Of a DNA stretch of 44,084 nucleotides, positions 7,038 through 15,070 are shown piece after piece. The translations under genes were made by a program, and so were the position numbers. This DNA comes from an uncultured Elusimicrobia bacterium. GTDB lineage: Bacteria > Elusimicrobiota > Elusimicrobia > Elusimicrobiales > UBA9959. Position 1 is the first letter of the stretch. Each line of letters begins with the position of its first letter. The stretch covers positions 1-44,084 of the forward strand of contig CAIRNJ010000088.1 in NCBI GenBank assembly GCA_903879915.1, in the 5' to 3' direction. The notes under the pieces were generated by a model. It ran no database searches. It saw only the letters and a program-made list of their open reading frames with translations, and had not been told where the DNA came from.

Positions 7038-9686
7038 ATGCAAAGCAACCAGATACGCAAAAGTTTTTTGGATTTTTTCGCGAAGAACGGGCATCCCGTT
7101 GTTAAGTCCAGCCCGCTGATACCCGAAGGCGACCCCACGCTGCTGTTCACCTCGGCGGGCATGGTGCAGTTCAAGCCCTATTACCTCGGCCTCAAGACCG
7201 ACCTAAAGCGCGCGGTTTCCTGCCAGAAAAGCTTCCGCACCACGGACATCGACAACGTGGGCAGGACCATCCGCCACCTGACCTTCTTCGAGATGCTCGG
7301 GAATTTCTCTTTCGGCGACTATTTCAAGAAAGAATCGCTGGTGTGGGGCTGGGAGTTCTTCATAAAGGAAATGGGCCTGCCGGCCGACCGGCTGTACCCG
7401 TCCATCTACGGCGGCGGCGTGGCCCCGCGCGACGAGGAAGCCCGCGCCATCTGGGAGAAGATCCTGCCCAAAAAACTGCATTCCCATATCCTGGAGCTGG
7501 GCGACAAGGATAATTTCTGGGCGATGGGCGACACGGGTCCGTCGGGCCCCTGCTCCGAGGTTTACTGGGACCGCGGCGCGCAGTACGACCACCCCGGCTG
7601 CGCCGGCCCCGGCGCCTGCTCCTGCGACCGCTACATCGAGATCTGGAACCACGTTTTTACGCAGTTCGACAAGCAGGCCGACGGCACCTTCAAGCCGCTG
7701 CCCCGCAAGAACATCGACACCGGCATGGGCCTGGAGCGCCTTACCTTCGTGGTGGAAGGCAAGGAATCCCCGTTCGAGACGACACTGTTCTATCCCATCA
7801 TAGAGGCCGCTTCGAACCTGCTCAAGACGGAGTACACGGCCTCCGACGAATCCGTGTCAGCTTTCCGTATAATCAGCGAACACCTGCGCGCGGCCTCCTT
7901 CCTGATCTCCGAGGGCGTGATCCCGTCCAACGAAGGCCGCGGCTACGTGCTGCGCCGCCTGATACGCCGCGCCAGCCGCTACGGCCGCATAATGGGCGCC
8001 AAAGACCCCTTCCTGCACAAGCTTACGCCCGCGGTGTTCGGCATTTTTAAGGGCGTCTACCCCGAGGTGGAAGCCGCCGCCAGGCAGATAGGCGAAACGC
8101 TGCGCTTCGAGGAGCAGGGCTTTATCGAGACCCTCGAGACCGGCGAGAAGTTCCTGTCCGACCTGCTGGCCAAATACCCCGCCGGCATTCCCGGCAAAGA
8201 AGCGTTCAGCCTGTACGAGACCTACGGCTTCCCGCTGGAGCTTACCCGCGAGCTGGCGCTGAAAAAAGGCGTGCCGGTGGACGAGAAAGGTTTCGACGCC
8301 GCCCGCCGGGCCGCGCAGGACACGGCCAAGGCCGGCTGGAAGGACTCCGGCCAGAAAAGCACTTTCATGTTCCAGACCGCGGAGGAGAAGCTGCCGGCCA
8401 CCGTTTTTACCGGGTATGAATCCGTAGAAGGCGAGGCGAGCATAATCGCTCTGCTGGATCCCGCCGGCAAGCCGGTGGAAAGCCTGGCCGCGGATTCGGC
8501 AGGCTACGCCGTGCTGGATTCCACTCCTTTCTACGCGCAGTCAGGCGGCCAGGAGGGGGACACCGGCGCGCTGTTCTTCGGCGGCAAAGAGCTAGCTTCC
8601 GTTACCGACACGCAGAAGCCGGTGGAGAAGGTTTATTTCCATGCCGTGCGCGTGCAGGCGCCGCTGAAAGTGGGAATGCGGGTTTCCGCTCGCGTCTCCG
8701 GCGACAGGTACCGCACGTCCTGCAACCATACGGCCACGCACGTTATCAACGCCGCCCTTAAACAGGTTTTCGGTGAAACCACCCGCCAGGCTGGCTCCGA
8801 GGTGGACCCCGCCAAGTTCCGTTTCGATTATACCGTGGCCAAAGCCCCGACGAAAGAAGAGCTGGCGCGCATAGACGAGATAGCTAATTCCGCGGTGCGC
8901 GAGGATTACCGCGTGTCCAAGGCCGAGCGGCCGCTGGCCGACGCGGCCAAGTTCGGCGCCACCACGCTGCTGGGCGAGCACTATAAGGACCCGGCGCGGT
9001 TCGTGCTGATAAACCGCGGCGGCTTCGACGCGGCCAAAGACCGCTACAGCCTGGAGCTGTGCGGCGGCACGCATATAGACCGCACCGGCGAGCTGCTGGT
9101 GATAAAGATCCTCAAGGAATCCTCCGTGGCGCGCGGCGTGCGCCGCATTGAAGGCGTGGCGGGGCCCGCCGCGGTGGCGTACCTGTCGGGGCTGGCCAAA
9201 GTAGCCGAAACCCTTTCCGCCCGGCTTTCGGTGCCGCCGCTGGAACTGCCCGTGCGCGTGGAACAGCTGCTGCAGAGCATAAAAGAGCTGAAGTCCGGCA
9301 AGGCGAAGGCCCTGCCGGCCGCCTCCGTAAAAGAAGGCAGGCGCGTGCTGGCCGAGGGCATAGACGGCTCCGGCTCGAGCTTCGTGCTTTACGACGCCGG
9401 CACGATGGAGATGAAGGAGCTGCGCGGGCTTTCCGACGAGATAAAGAAAGACCTCAAGTCCTCGCTGCTGTTCATCTACTCCAAGGCGGAGGATAAGTTC
9501 TCTTTCATCATCACCCATACCGGCGACGTGAAAGTGGACGCCTCGGCCATAGCCAAGAGCGTGGCCGCGGTGGTGAACGGTTCCGGCGGCGGCCGCAAGG
9601 ATTTCGCCCAGGGCGGCGGGGAAATTCCCGCCGATATCCCGGCTTTCGAGAAGCAGTTGGTGGAGCTGGCGAAAAAACATATATAG
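7038..9686 (+). CDS. alaS: Alanyl-tRNA synthetase
   Basis: A full-length (882-residue) class II synthetase that charges tRNA-Ala in the cytoplasm. Domains in order: aminoacylation core (about 1-260) with TSAGMVQFKPYYLG, the SCQKSFRTTDIDNVG region and GMGLERL; the tRNA-recognition middle domain; the editing domain with H564xxxH568 (NHTATH) and C675/H679 (CGGTH), the four zinc ligands that clear mischarged Ser/Gly-tRNA; and a C-terminal DHHA1-type domain ending with a GGGRKDFAQGGG motif. All catalytic and editing signatures are intact. The ATG at 7038 gives the usual start (QIRKSFLDFFAKNGH). It is followed by a tRNA gene with a -10 of its own. Confidence 0.98.
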   Translation: MQSNQIRKSFLDFFAKNGHPVVKSSPLIPEGDPTLLFTSAGMVQFKPYYLGLKTDLKRAVSCQKSFRTTDIDNVGRTIRHLTFFEMLGNFSFGDYFKKESLVWGWEFFIKEMGLPADRLYPSIYGGGVAPRDEEARAIWEKILPKKLHSHILELGDKDNFWAMGDTGPSGPCSEVYWDRGAQYDHPGCAGPGACSCDRYIEIWNHVFTQFDKQADGTFKPLPRKNIDTGMGLERLTFVVEGKESPFETTLFYPIIEAASNLLKTEYTASDESVSAFRIISEHLRAASFLISEGVIPSNEGRGYVLRRLIRRASRYGRIMGAKDPFLHKLTPAVFGIFKGVYPEVEAAARQIGETLRFEEQGFIETLETGEKFLSDLLAKYPAGIPGKEAFSLYETYGFPLELTRELALKKGVPVDEKGFDAARRAAQDTAKAGWKDSGQKSTFMFQTAEEKLPATVFTGYESVEGEASIIALLDPAGKPVESLAADSAGYAVLDSTPFYAQSGGQEGDTGALFFGGKELASVTDTQKPVEKVYFHAVRVQAPLKVGMRVSARVSGDRYRTSCNHTATHVINAALKQVFGETTRQAGSEVDPAKFRFDYTVAKAPTKEELARIDEIANSAVREDYRVSKAERPLADAAKFGATTLLGEHYKDPARFVLINRGGFDAAKDRYSLELCGGTHIDRTGELLVIKILKESSVARGVRRIEGVAGPAAVAYLSGLAKVAETLSARLSVPPLELPVRVEQLLQSIKELKSGKAKALPAASVKEGRRVLAEGIDGSGSSFVLYDAGTMEMKELRGLSDEIKKDLKSSLLFIYSKAEDKFSFIITHTGDVKVDASAIAKSVAAVVNGSGGGRKDFAQGGGEIPADIPAFEKQLVELAKKHI

Positions 9687-9705
9687 CGGACGGCCTTTAG
9701 TTAAA

Positions 9706-9711
9706 TATAAT
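9706..9711 (+). promoter_or_regulatory. -10 of tRNA-Arg
   Basis: A consensus TATAAT lies 43 bp before the mature tRNA 5' end, in the short gap after alaS. Transcription would begin near 9718, leaving a leader of about 37 nt for RNase P removal. The -35 is not clear. Confidence 0.5.
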
Positions 9712-9754
9712 GTAGCATAGGGTTCCCGGCCGGCGCCGCGAACGTTCTCTTTAA

Positions 9755-9829
9755 GCGCCCGTGGTGAAATGGATATCACAGGAGCCTCCGAAGCTTCTAG
9801 TGCAGGTTCGATTCCTGCCGGGCGCACCA
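9755..9829 (+). tRNA. tRNA-Arg (anticodon CCG), CCA encoded
   Basis: Full cloverleaf read by eye: acceptor GCGCCCG (9755-9761) with CGGGCGC (9819-9825), D-arm GTGA/TCAC, anticodon stem GGAGC/GCTTC with one G-T pair around loop CTCCGAA, a 4-nt variable loop, and T-arm GCAGG-TTCGATT-CCTGC. The anticodon CCG reads CGG. The discriminator is A and CCA is encoded at 9827-9829. The start codon of the next gene begins 8 nt further on, so processing of this tRNA must also create the 5' end of that mRNA unless there is a hidden internal promoter. Confidence 0.95.
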
Positions 9830-9837
9830 AAGTTTTA

Positions 9838-11316
9838 ATGAATTTCGAAGAAGAGATCTCCCTCCTTATCAAATCGCGCTACCCGCTGGTGCTGGTAGAT
9901 ACCATCGACGAAGAATACGTGCTGAACCAGCTTTACGGCGTGGCGGAAAGCCGCGCTTTCACGTTCTATTCCTGGTCGCTTACCAAAGGCCTGCGCATAG
10001 GCCGCAACGAGAACTCTTTTTACAGAACTACCGAAGCGGCGGCCATGCTGCGCATAGCCAACGACCTCCTTAAAGAGCCGCACAACGCCCTCTTCGCCTT
10101 CTGCGATTTCGACCGCTTTCTGGGCGACGCCTCCGTCTCCAGGCTTTTCAAGGACCTGCTCAACGCAGTGAAGGATACCCCCTCCACCGTAGTGCTGTAC
10201 GGCGCGGAATGCAAGCTGCCGCCCGACATCGCCCCGCTGGCCGCGCGCATTTCCGGAGGCTACCCGGACGAAATGCAGATAATGGCCGAAATAAACCGGG
10301 CCGTGGCGGAATTCAGGCAGACCGCGGTGCACCTGCAGGTGGACATGCCGCCGGAAACCCTGCGCCGGGTGGTTAAAACGCTCAAAGGGCTTTCGCTGCA
10401 GCAGGTGCGCAGCGCCCTGAATATCTGCATGCTCAAGGACGGCCGCTTCGATAGCGCCGATCTGGCGGAAATAGAAAAATTCAAGAAAGAGGCTTTCGAC
10501 CAGGACGGCATCCTGGAATATTTCGGTTCCGAGCAGAAGAGCGCCATCGCCGGTTTCGAGAACATGAAGCGCTGGATAAACGACCGCCGGAATTCCTTCT
10601 TCAGCGAAGGCCCGCTGCCGCCGCCCAAAGGCCTGCTGCTGCTGGGCGTGCAGGGGTGCGGCAAGTCGCTGGCGGCCAAAGTGATAGCGGGGGCGCTGGG
10701 TATACCGCTGTACCGGCTTGACCTGAACCGGCTTTATTCCAAGTACATCGGCGAGACCGAGGAGAACCTGCGCAAGGCTTTAGCCACCGTGGAGCGCCTG
10801 GCCCCGGTCTGCCTGTGGATAGACGAGATAGAGAAGATCTTCGCCGCCTCTTCCGGCGAAATAGACGGAGGGGTTTCCAAGCGCGTGCTGGGCACCATGC
10901 TCACCTGGATGCAGGAGCGCGCGGACCGCTCGTTCATAGCGGCCACCTCCAACGACATCAACAGCCTGCCGCCCGAGCTGCTGCGCAAAGGCCGCTTCGA
11001 CGAGATCTTCTTCGCGGACCTGCCCGACGCCGCGGCGCGCGAAGACATCCTGAAAATACACCTGGCCAAGCGCGGCCTGGATCCGGCCCAGTACGACGTG
11101 CCCGGCCTGGCCGCGGCCTGCGAAGGCTTCAGCGGCGCCGAAATAGAGCAGGCCGTGCTCTCCGCCCTGTACAGCGCCTCCGGCGCAGGCGAGAAGATAG
11201 CTTCGAAGCACGTGCTGGAGCAGCTCAGGCTCACCCGCCCGCTTTCGGTGATAAAAGCCGAGGATGTGGATTACCTCCGCGGCTGGGCCAAAGAGCGCAA
11301 TATTCTCCCCGTTTAA
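9838..11316 (+). CDS. Ycf46-like AAA ATPase
   Basis: A 492-residue AAA protein. The N-terminal domain begins EEISLLIKSRYPLVLVDT, the standard opening of the Ycf46 family, which supports the ATG at 9838; frames open further upstream run into the tRNA. The AAA module has Walker A GVQGCGKS (270-277), Walker B WIDEIEK (D329-E330), the arginine-containing LPPELLRKGRFDEIFF segment (second region of homology and sensor 2 area) and a lid with FSGAEIEQAV. The family is known from cyanobacteria and plastids, where it is linked to regulation of photosynthesis and CO2 use; in a non-photosynthetic bacterium its role is unknown. No ribosome-binding site exists: only 8 nt separate the ATG from the tRNA-Arg CCA end. 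The following SDR gene starts 8 nt after the stop. Confidence 0.88.
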   Translation: MNFEEEISLLIKSRYPLVLVDTIDEEYVLNQLYGVAESRAFTFYSWSLTKGLRIGRNENSFYRTTEAAAMLRIANDLLKEPHNALFAFCDFDRFLGDASVSRLFKDLLNAVKDTPSTVVLYGAECKLPPDIAPLAARISGGYPDEMQIMAEINRAVAEFRQTAVHLQVDMPPETLRRVVKTLKGLSLQQVRSALNICMLKDGRFDSADLAEIEKFKKEAFDQDGILEYFGSEQKSAIAGFENMKRWINDRRNSFFSEGPLPPPKGLLLLGVQGCGKSLAAKVIAGALGIPLYRLDLNRLYSKYIGETEENLRKALATVERLAPVCLWIDEIEKIFAASSGEIDGGVSKRVLGTMLTWMQERADRSFIAATSNDINSLPPELLRKGRFDEIFFADLPDAAAREDILKIHLAKRGLDPAQYDVPGLAAACEGFSGAEIEQAVLSALYSASGAGEKIASKHVLEQLRLTRPLSVIKAEDVDYLRGWAKERNILPV

Positions 11317-11324
11317 GACCAATA

Positions 11325-12782
11325 ATGAAAACTATCCTTGTTACCGGCCCTACGGGTTATATAGGCGGGCGGCTTATCCCGCGGCTGCTCTCCAAAGGGT
11401 TCCGCGTGCGGGTGCTGGCCCGCCAGCCCAAGGACCTGGAAGGCCGGGCGTGGTCGGGCTCCGTGCAGGTTTTCAAGGGCGACGTGTTCCTGGACCAGGG
11501 GCTGAACGAGGCCCTGGCCGGCGCGGACGCCGCCTACTACCTCATCCATTCGATGGCGGATACCGAGAACTTCGAGGCCACCGAGGAAACCTCCGTCCGC
11601 AACTTCGCCTCGGCGGCTAAAGCGGCGGCGGTAGGAAAAATAATTTACCTGGGAGGACTGGGCGGCGATTCCGCCGGGCTTTCCCATCACCTGCGCTCCC
11701 GCCACCGCATGGGCGAGCTGCTGCGCGCGGCCGGCCTGAACGTGACCGAATTCCGCGCCGCTATTATAGTCGGCTCCGGCAGCGTTTCCTTCGAGATCAT
11801 CCGCTACCTGGCGGAGCGCCTGCCGCTCATCCCCTGCTTCCGCTTCCTGGCCAGCACCCTCTGCCAGCCGGTGGCCATACGCGACGTGCTGTTCTACCTT
11901 ACCGCGGCGCTGGACAAGCCGGCTTCGGACGGGAAAATAATCGACATCGGCGGCAGCAGCGTGCATACCTACCGCGAGCTCATGACCATTTACGCCGAAA
12001 CCCGCGGCCTCAGGCGCGGTTTTTTTCACTGCCTCCTGTGGTCGCCTGACCTGGCCGCCAAGCTGGTGGGCCTGCTTACCCCGGTGCCTGCCGTGCTGGC
12101 CAGGCCCCTGATGGAGAGCCTGCGCAACAACGTGGTCTGCTCCAACGGCCTGGCGCGTGAGATCTTCCCCGAGATCGAGCCGCTGGATTACCGCACCGCC
12201 GTGCAGTACGCGCTGATGCGCGTCAACGAGAACAACGTGGAGACCTCCTGGACCACGGCTTACGAGCCGCAGTACGCCAAGCCCTTCTCGTTCATAGATA
12301 CCGAGGGCCTGATACTGCAGGACCATTGCGTGACCGTGCCGGCCCCGGCGGAAAACGTTTTTAAGGTGTTCGCCGGCATCGGCGGCGAGCGCGGCTGGTT
12401 CTACGCCCAGTGGCTGTGGAGCCTGAAGGCGCTGCAGGACCGCCTGATAGGCGGGGTGGGCATGCGGCTGGGCCGGCGCCACCCCGACCTTATCTGCCAG
12501 GGCGAGGCGCTGGATTTCTGGCGCGTGGAGCGCGTGGTGGCGAACACCATGCTGCTGCTGCGCGCCGAGATGAAGCTGCCCGGCAAAGGCTGGCTGCAGT
12601 TCGAGACCCGGCCGCAGGGGCCGGCTTCCTCCCTGCTGCGCGTCACCGCCTATTTCGAGCCGCGCGGTCTGGCCGGCAACCTTTACTGGCACATGCTGTA
12701 CCCGGTGCACACTTTTATTTTCCGCGGCCTCACCGCCGAAATAAGCCGCCGCGCGCAGGCGCTGCCGCGGCCGGCCGCTTAA
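11325..12782 (+). CDS. SDR-type NAD(P)-binding protein with C-terminal DUF2867 domain
   Basis: A 485-residue cytoplasmic protein with two parts. Residues 1 to about 300 form an atypical short-chain dehydrogenase with the nucleotide-binding loop VTGPTGYIGGRL at the N-terminus and conserved segments YYLIHSM and GKIIYLGGLGG. The catalytic tyrosine motif of classical SDRs is not obvious, as in other atypical NmrA-like members. The C-terminal 150 residues (from about 330, VTVPAPAENVFKVFAGIGGERGW) match the DUF2867 domain, a common partner of this SDR subfamily. Substrate unknown. The ATG at 11325 lies 8 nt after the Ycf46-like gene and gives the standard Rossmann start; the frame upstream only shadows that gene. 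Probably co-transcribed with it. Confidence 0.85.
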   Translation: MKTILVTGPTGYIGGRLIPRLLSKGFRVRVLARQPKDLEGRAWSGSVQVFKGDVFLDQGLNEALAGADAAYYLIHSMADTENFEATEETSVRNFASAAKAAAVGKIIYLGGLGGDSAGLSHHLRSRHRMGELLRAAGLNVTEFRAAIIVGSGSVSFEIIRYLAERLPLIPCFRFLASTLCQPVAIRDVLFYLTAALDKPASDGKIIDIGGSSVHTYRELMTIYAETRGLRRGFFHCLLWSPDLAAKLVGLLTPVPAVLARPLMESLRNNVVCSNGLAREIFPEIEPLDYRTAVQYALMRVNENNVETSWTTAYEPQYAKPFSFIDTEGLILQDHCVTVPAPAENVFKVFAGIGGERGWFYAQWLWSLKALQDRLIGGVGMRLGRRHPDLICQGEALDFWRVERVVANTMLLLRAEMKLPGKGWLQFETRPQGPASSLLRVTAYFEPRGLAGNLYWHMLYPVHTFIFRGLTAEISRRAQALPRPAA

Positions 12783-12842
12783 GCGCGGCCGGAACCTGCC
12801 CGGCGTTTGGTTTTACAGTAAATTAATGGAAGTGGAGCGGTT

Positions 12843-12920
12843 ATTAAAAATATTTTCAGGAAGAGAAAAGAGCGAAACTAAGGAAAGAGCTTGAGATAAC
12901 AGGCCTTATGCTTACTACAG
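12843..12920 (+). repeat. Dispersed intergenic repeat, copy A
   Basis: The core AAGGAAAGAGCTTG (12880-12893), followed by GATAACAGGC and TTACTACAG, recurs at 19851-19919 (copy B) and in a shorter, diverged form at 28300-28340 (copy C). Copies A and B also match in their upstream half (an AGA-rich block ending GCGRAAC). Small insertions and deletions between copies break any common reading frame, so the unit looks non-coding. Copy A lies in the 230-bp gap before the cellulose-synthase-like gene. Confidence 0.7.
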
Positions 12921-12956
12921 TTCATTCTCGGCCGACACAGTGCCCTGCGCTTAATA

Positions 12957-12962
12957 TATAAT
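12957..12962 (+). promoter_or_regulatory. Candidate -10 of the GT2 synthase operon
   Basis: A TATAAT within an AT-rich patch, 37 bp after repeat copy A and about 55 bp before the synthase start. A GACACA 17 bp upstream could be a weak -35. Confidence 0.35.
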
Positions 12963-13016
12963 TTGCTACAGGGATAGATCGGCGTTTGTCTGCACGCCCG
13001 TGGCGACGGGGAACGG

Positions 13017-14603
13017 GTGCATAAATTTTTAATGTATAAATTCTTCCGCTTTTTTCTTGCCCGTTTACGGATATTCACCCTGGTGGGGTCCGTAGCGGTC
13101 TGTCTGTATTTCGTGGCCCGCGTCATAATCTTCTCCTATTCCGACTTTAGCCCGATAGAGAAGCTGTTCGGCATTCTGCTGCTGACCGGCGAAACCTACA
13201 TGCTGGTTCACGCGCTGGGTTATATGATCAACGTATTCAATATGCGCGGCAGAGGGGTCGATGCCCCGCGCGCCGAGATAAAGAGCGGGGAAGGCCCCTG
13301 GGTGGCTATAGTAGTAGCGGCCCGGCACGAGCCGAAGAACATCCTTGAGGAAACCATCATCACCTTCCGCAACCTGAACTACCCTAGAAAGAACATCTAC
13401 TTCCTGGACGACTCCAGCGACCAGCGATACAAGGACGAGGCCGACCGCCTGGCAAAGCATCACGGCATACAGATCTTCCGCCGGGAGGAAAGGTCCGGGG
13501 CCAAGGCAGGCATAGTTAACGCCTTTATGGCCGGGATGACGGAGAAGTATCTGGCTATTTTCGACGCCGACCAGAACCCGATGCCTGACTTCCTCGACGA
13601 GCTGCTGCCCTACCTGGAGGCGAACGAGAACCTGGCCTTCGTCCAGACCCCGCAGTTCTACTCCAATGTGGAAACCAGCCCCGTAGCCATGGGCGCCGGC
13701 ATGCAGCAGGCCATTTTCTATGAGAGCATCTGCGAGGGGAAAAACCTCAACGACGCCATGTTCTGCTGCGGCACCAACGTGGTCTTCCGCCTGAGCGCGC
13801 TGCTGAGCGTGGGGGGGTTCGACGAGACCTCCATCACCGAGGACTTCGCCACCTCGGTAAAGCTGCACACCAAGGGCTACAGGTCGCTCTACTACCCGCA
13901 CGTGAAGGTGTTCGGTATGGGCCCTGACACCCTGCCGGCCTACTTCAAGCAGCAGGCCCGCTGGTCCGGCGGGACCGTGAGCGTTTTTAAAAAGATCGTC
14001 TCGCTGCTGTTCAAGTCCCCGCGCTCACTTACCCTGATGCAGTGGGTGGAATACTTCCTGGCAGGCAGTTACTATTTCGTGGGCTGGGCTTTCTTTTTCC
14101 TCATGATCTGCCCCATAGCTTTCCTGCTCTTCAACGTTCCCTCCTTCTTCCTGCGGCCGGAGATATACCTGTTCACTTTTGTGCCTTATTTTTCTCTCTC
14201 CCTGCTGGTGTTCTACGCGACGATGTACGAGCGGCATTACACCGTCAAGCAGATATATACCGGCCTGATACTCGGCTCGCTGTGCTTCCCTGTGCTTATG
14301 AAGTCCACCCTGCTGGCCTTGGCGGGGAAGAAAATGACCTTCGTCGTTACCACCAAGGGCGGCCGGGAGCAGCTGGACTGGAAAGGACTTTGGCCTTACG
14401 GCGTAATGCTGGGCCTCAGCGTTGCGGCCATTGCCGTCGGCGCCTTGCGCTTCAGGAAGGACCCTTACCCCATAGGGGTGAATATGTTCTGGGCCGCCTA
14501 CCACGTTTTCATACTTGCTAATATCTTCCGTTTCAACAACCCGCCGGCGCCGCCGGAAGGGGCGGCGGCGGAGAGCGGCATCGCGCCGGCGGCCGGAGTT
14601 TAA
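13017..14603 (+). CDS. Cellulose-synthase-like family 2 glycosyltransferase (BcsA-like, no PilZ)
   Basis: A 528-residue inner-membrane processive glycosyltransferase. Two N-terminal membrane segments (about 16-36 and 45-65) precede the GT2 catalytic domain, with D131-D132 (LDDSS), D183xD185 (FDADQ), the TED motif (274-276) and QQARW (312-316), the full D,D,D,Q(Q/R)xRW set of cellulose synthases. Several C-terminal helices (about 350-520) would form the translocation channel. Unlike BcsA it ends without a PilZ domain, so direct c-di-GMP control is not apparent. The product is probably a beta-glucan; cellulose is inferred from the nearby bcsG. The start is a GTG at 13017 with GGGGA 4 nt upstream; the ATG at 13032, five codons later, is an alternative. 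It heads a four-gene plus-strand run. Confidence 0.88.
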   Translation: MHKFLMYKFFRFFLARLRIFTLVGSVAVCLYFVARVIIFSYSDFSPIEKLFGILLLTGETYMLVHALGYMINVFNMRGRGVDAPRAEIKSGEGPWVAIVVAARHEPKNILEETIITFRNLNYPRKNIYFLDDSSDQRYKDEADRLAKHHGIQIFRREERSGAKAGIVNAFMAGMTEKYLAIFDADQNPMPDFLDELLPYLEANENLAFVQTPQFYSNVETSPVAMGAGMQQAIFYESICEGKNLNDAMFCCGTNVVFRLSALLSVGGFDETSITEDFATSVKLHTKGYRSLYYPHVKVFGMGPDTLPAYFKQQARWSGGTVSVFKKIVSLLFKSPRSLTLMQWVEYFLAGSYYFVGWAFFFLMICPIAFLLFNVPSFFLRPEIYLFTFVPYFSLSLLVFYATMYERHYTVKQIYTGLILGSLCFPVLMKSTLLALAGKKMTFVVTTKGGREQLDWKGLWPYGVMLGLSVAAIAVGALRFRKDPYPIGVNMFWAAYHVFILANIFRFNNPPAPPEGAAAESGIAPAAGV

Positions 14604-14623
14604 ACCGCCGCGTGGAGAACTGA

Positions 14624-14866
14624 ATGAGCATGACAAAAGAAGAACTTCTGAAGGTTATCGACGACGCCATAGACCTGGAGGAGAGGTCCATCCGGATATA
14701 CAGGAAGCATTTGGACACCGCCCTTTTCTGGAGCGGCCTTCCGGAATTGAAGCGCGATCAGATAAACATGCATTTTAACTTCCTGGCAACGGAATCCAGT
14801 AAACATTGGGCGAAACTTGCCGCCCTGAGGAAAAAGATAGAGAAAGGGGGGAAAGATGTTTACTAA
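14624..14866 (+). CDS. Small ferritin-like helical-hairpin protein, first half
   Basis: An 80-residue protein with no signal peptide. The predicted fold is two long helices: the first (about 4-32) carries DLEERSIRIY, resembling rubrerythrin helix 1 with its metal-ligand Glu (E19 or E20) and Tyr26; the second (about 40-72) carries TESSKHW with E57 and H61. The spacing ExxxH deviates from the classic ExxH, so metal binding is uncertain. GGAG 7 nt before the ATG supports the start. Its stop overlaps the next gene by 11 bp, and the two together have the pattern of one four-helix bundle split in two. It follows the GT2 synthase by 20 nt, so it is probably in its operon. Not identified with any named family. 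Confidence 0.65.
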   Translation: MSMTKEELLKVIDDAIDLEERSIRIYRKHLDTALFWSGLPELKRDQINMHFNFLATESSKHWAKLAALRKKIEKGGKDVY

Positions 14867-15053
14867 GAAGGACTATATAAAGTATTTCCTCCAGATCAAA
14901 AAAATCGAGGTGGATATGGGCGACAGGTTCCTGGGCTGCGCCAAAAAGCTTGAAGACCCGGAAATGAAAACGTTCTTCCTTCAGATGCACGGGGAGGAAA
15001 TATCGCACAGCTGGGTAGTTGACTACATACTGAAGATATTCACGGATAAATAA
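14856..15053 (+). CDS. Small ferritin-like helical-hairpin protein, second half
   Basis: A 65-residue protein of two predicted helices. Helix 1 (about 5-30) has KKIEVDMGDRF with E18; helix 2 (about 34-60) begins EDPEMKTFFLQMHGEEISH, with the E48xxH51 pattern seen in helix 4 of rubrerythrin and other ferritin-like proteins (the DPEMKxFF segment is also typical). A strong GGGGGG-type ribosome-binding site precedes the ATG, and the gene overlaps the previous one by 11 bp. It may pair with that product to make a diiron four-helix bundle, or form homodimers. Its function in a polysaccharide locus is unknown. Confidence 0.65.
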   Translation: MFTKKDYIKYFLQIKKIEVDMGDRFLGCAKKLEDPEMKTFFLQMHGEEISHSWVVDYILKIFTDK

Positions 15054-15070
15054 GGGGACGGTATTCAACC

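Noticed and set aside
12878-13126. 82-residue minus-strand frame upstream of the GT2 synthase
   Set aside because: It overlaps the synthase start, the predicted promoter and repeat copy A; the Lys/Arg-rich product shows no domain.
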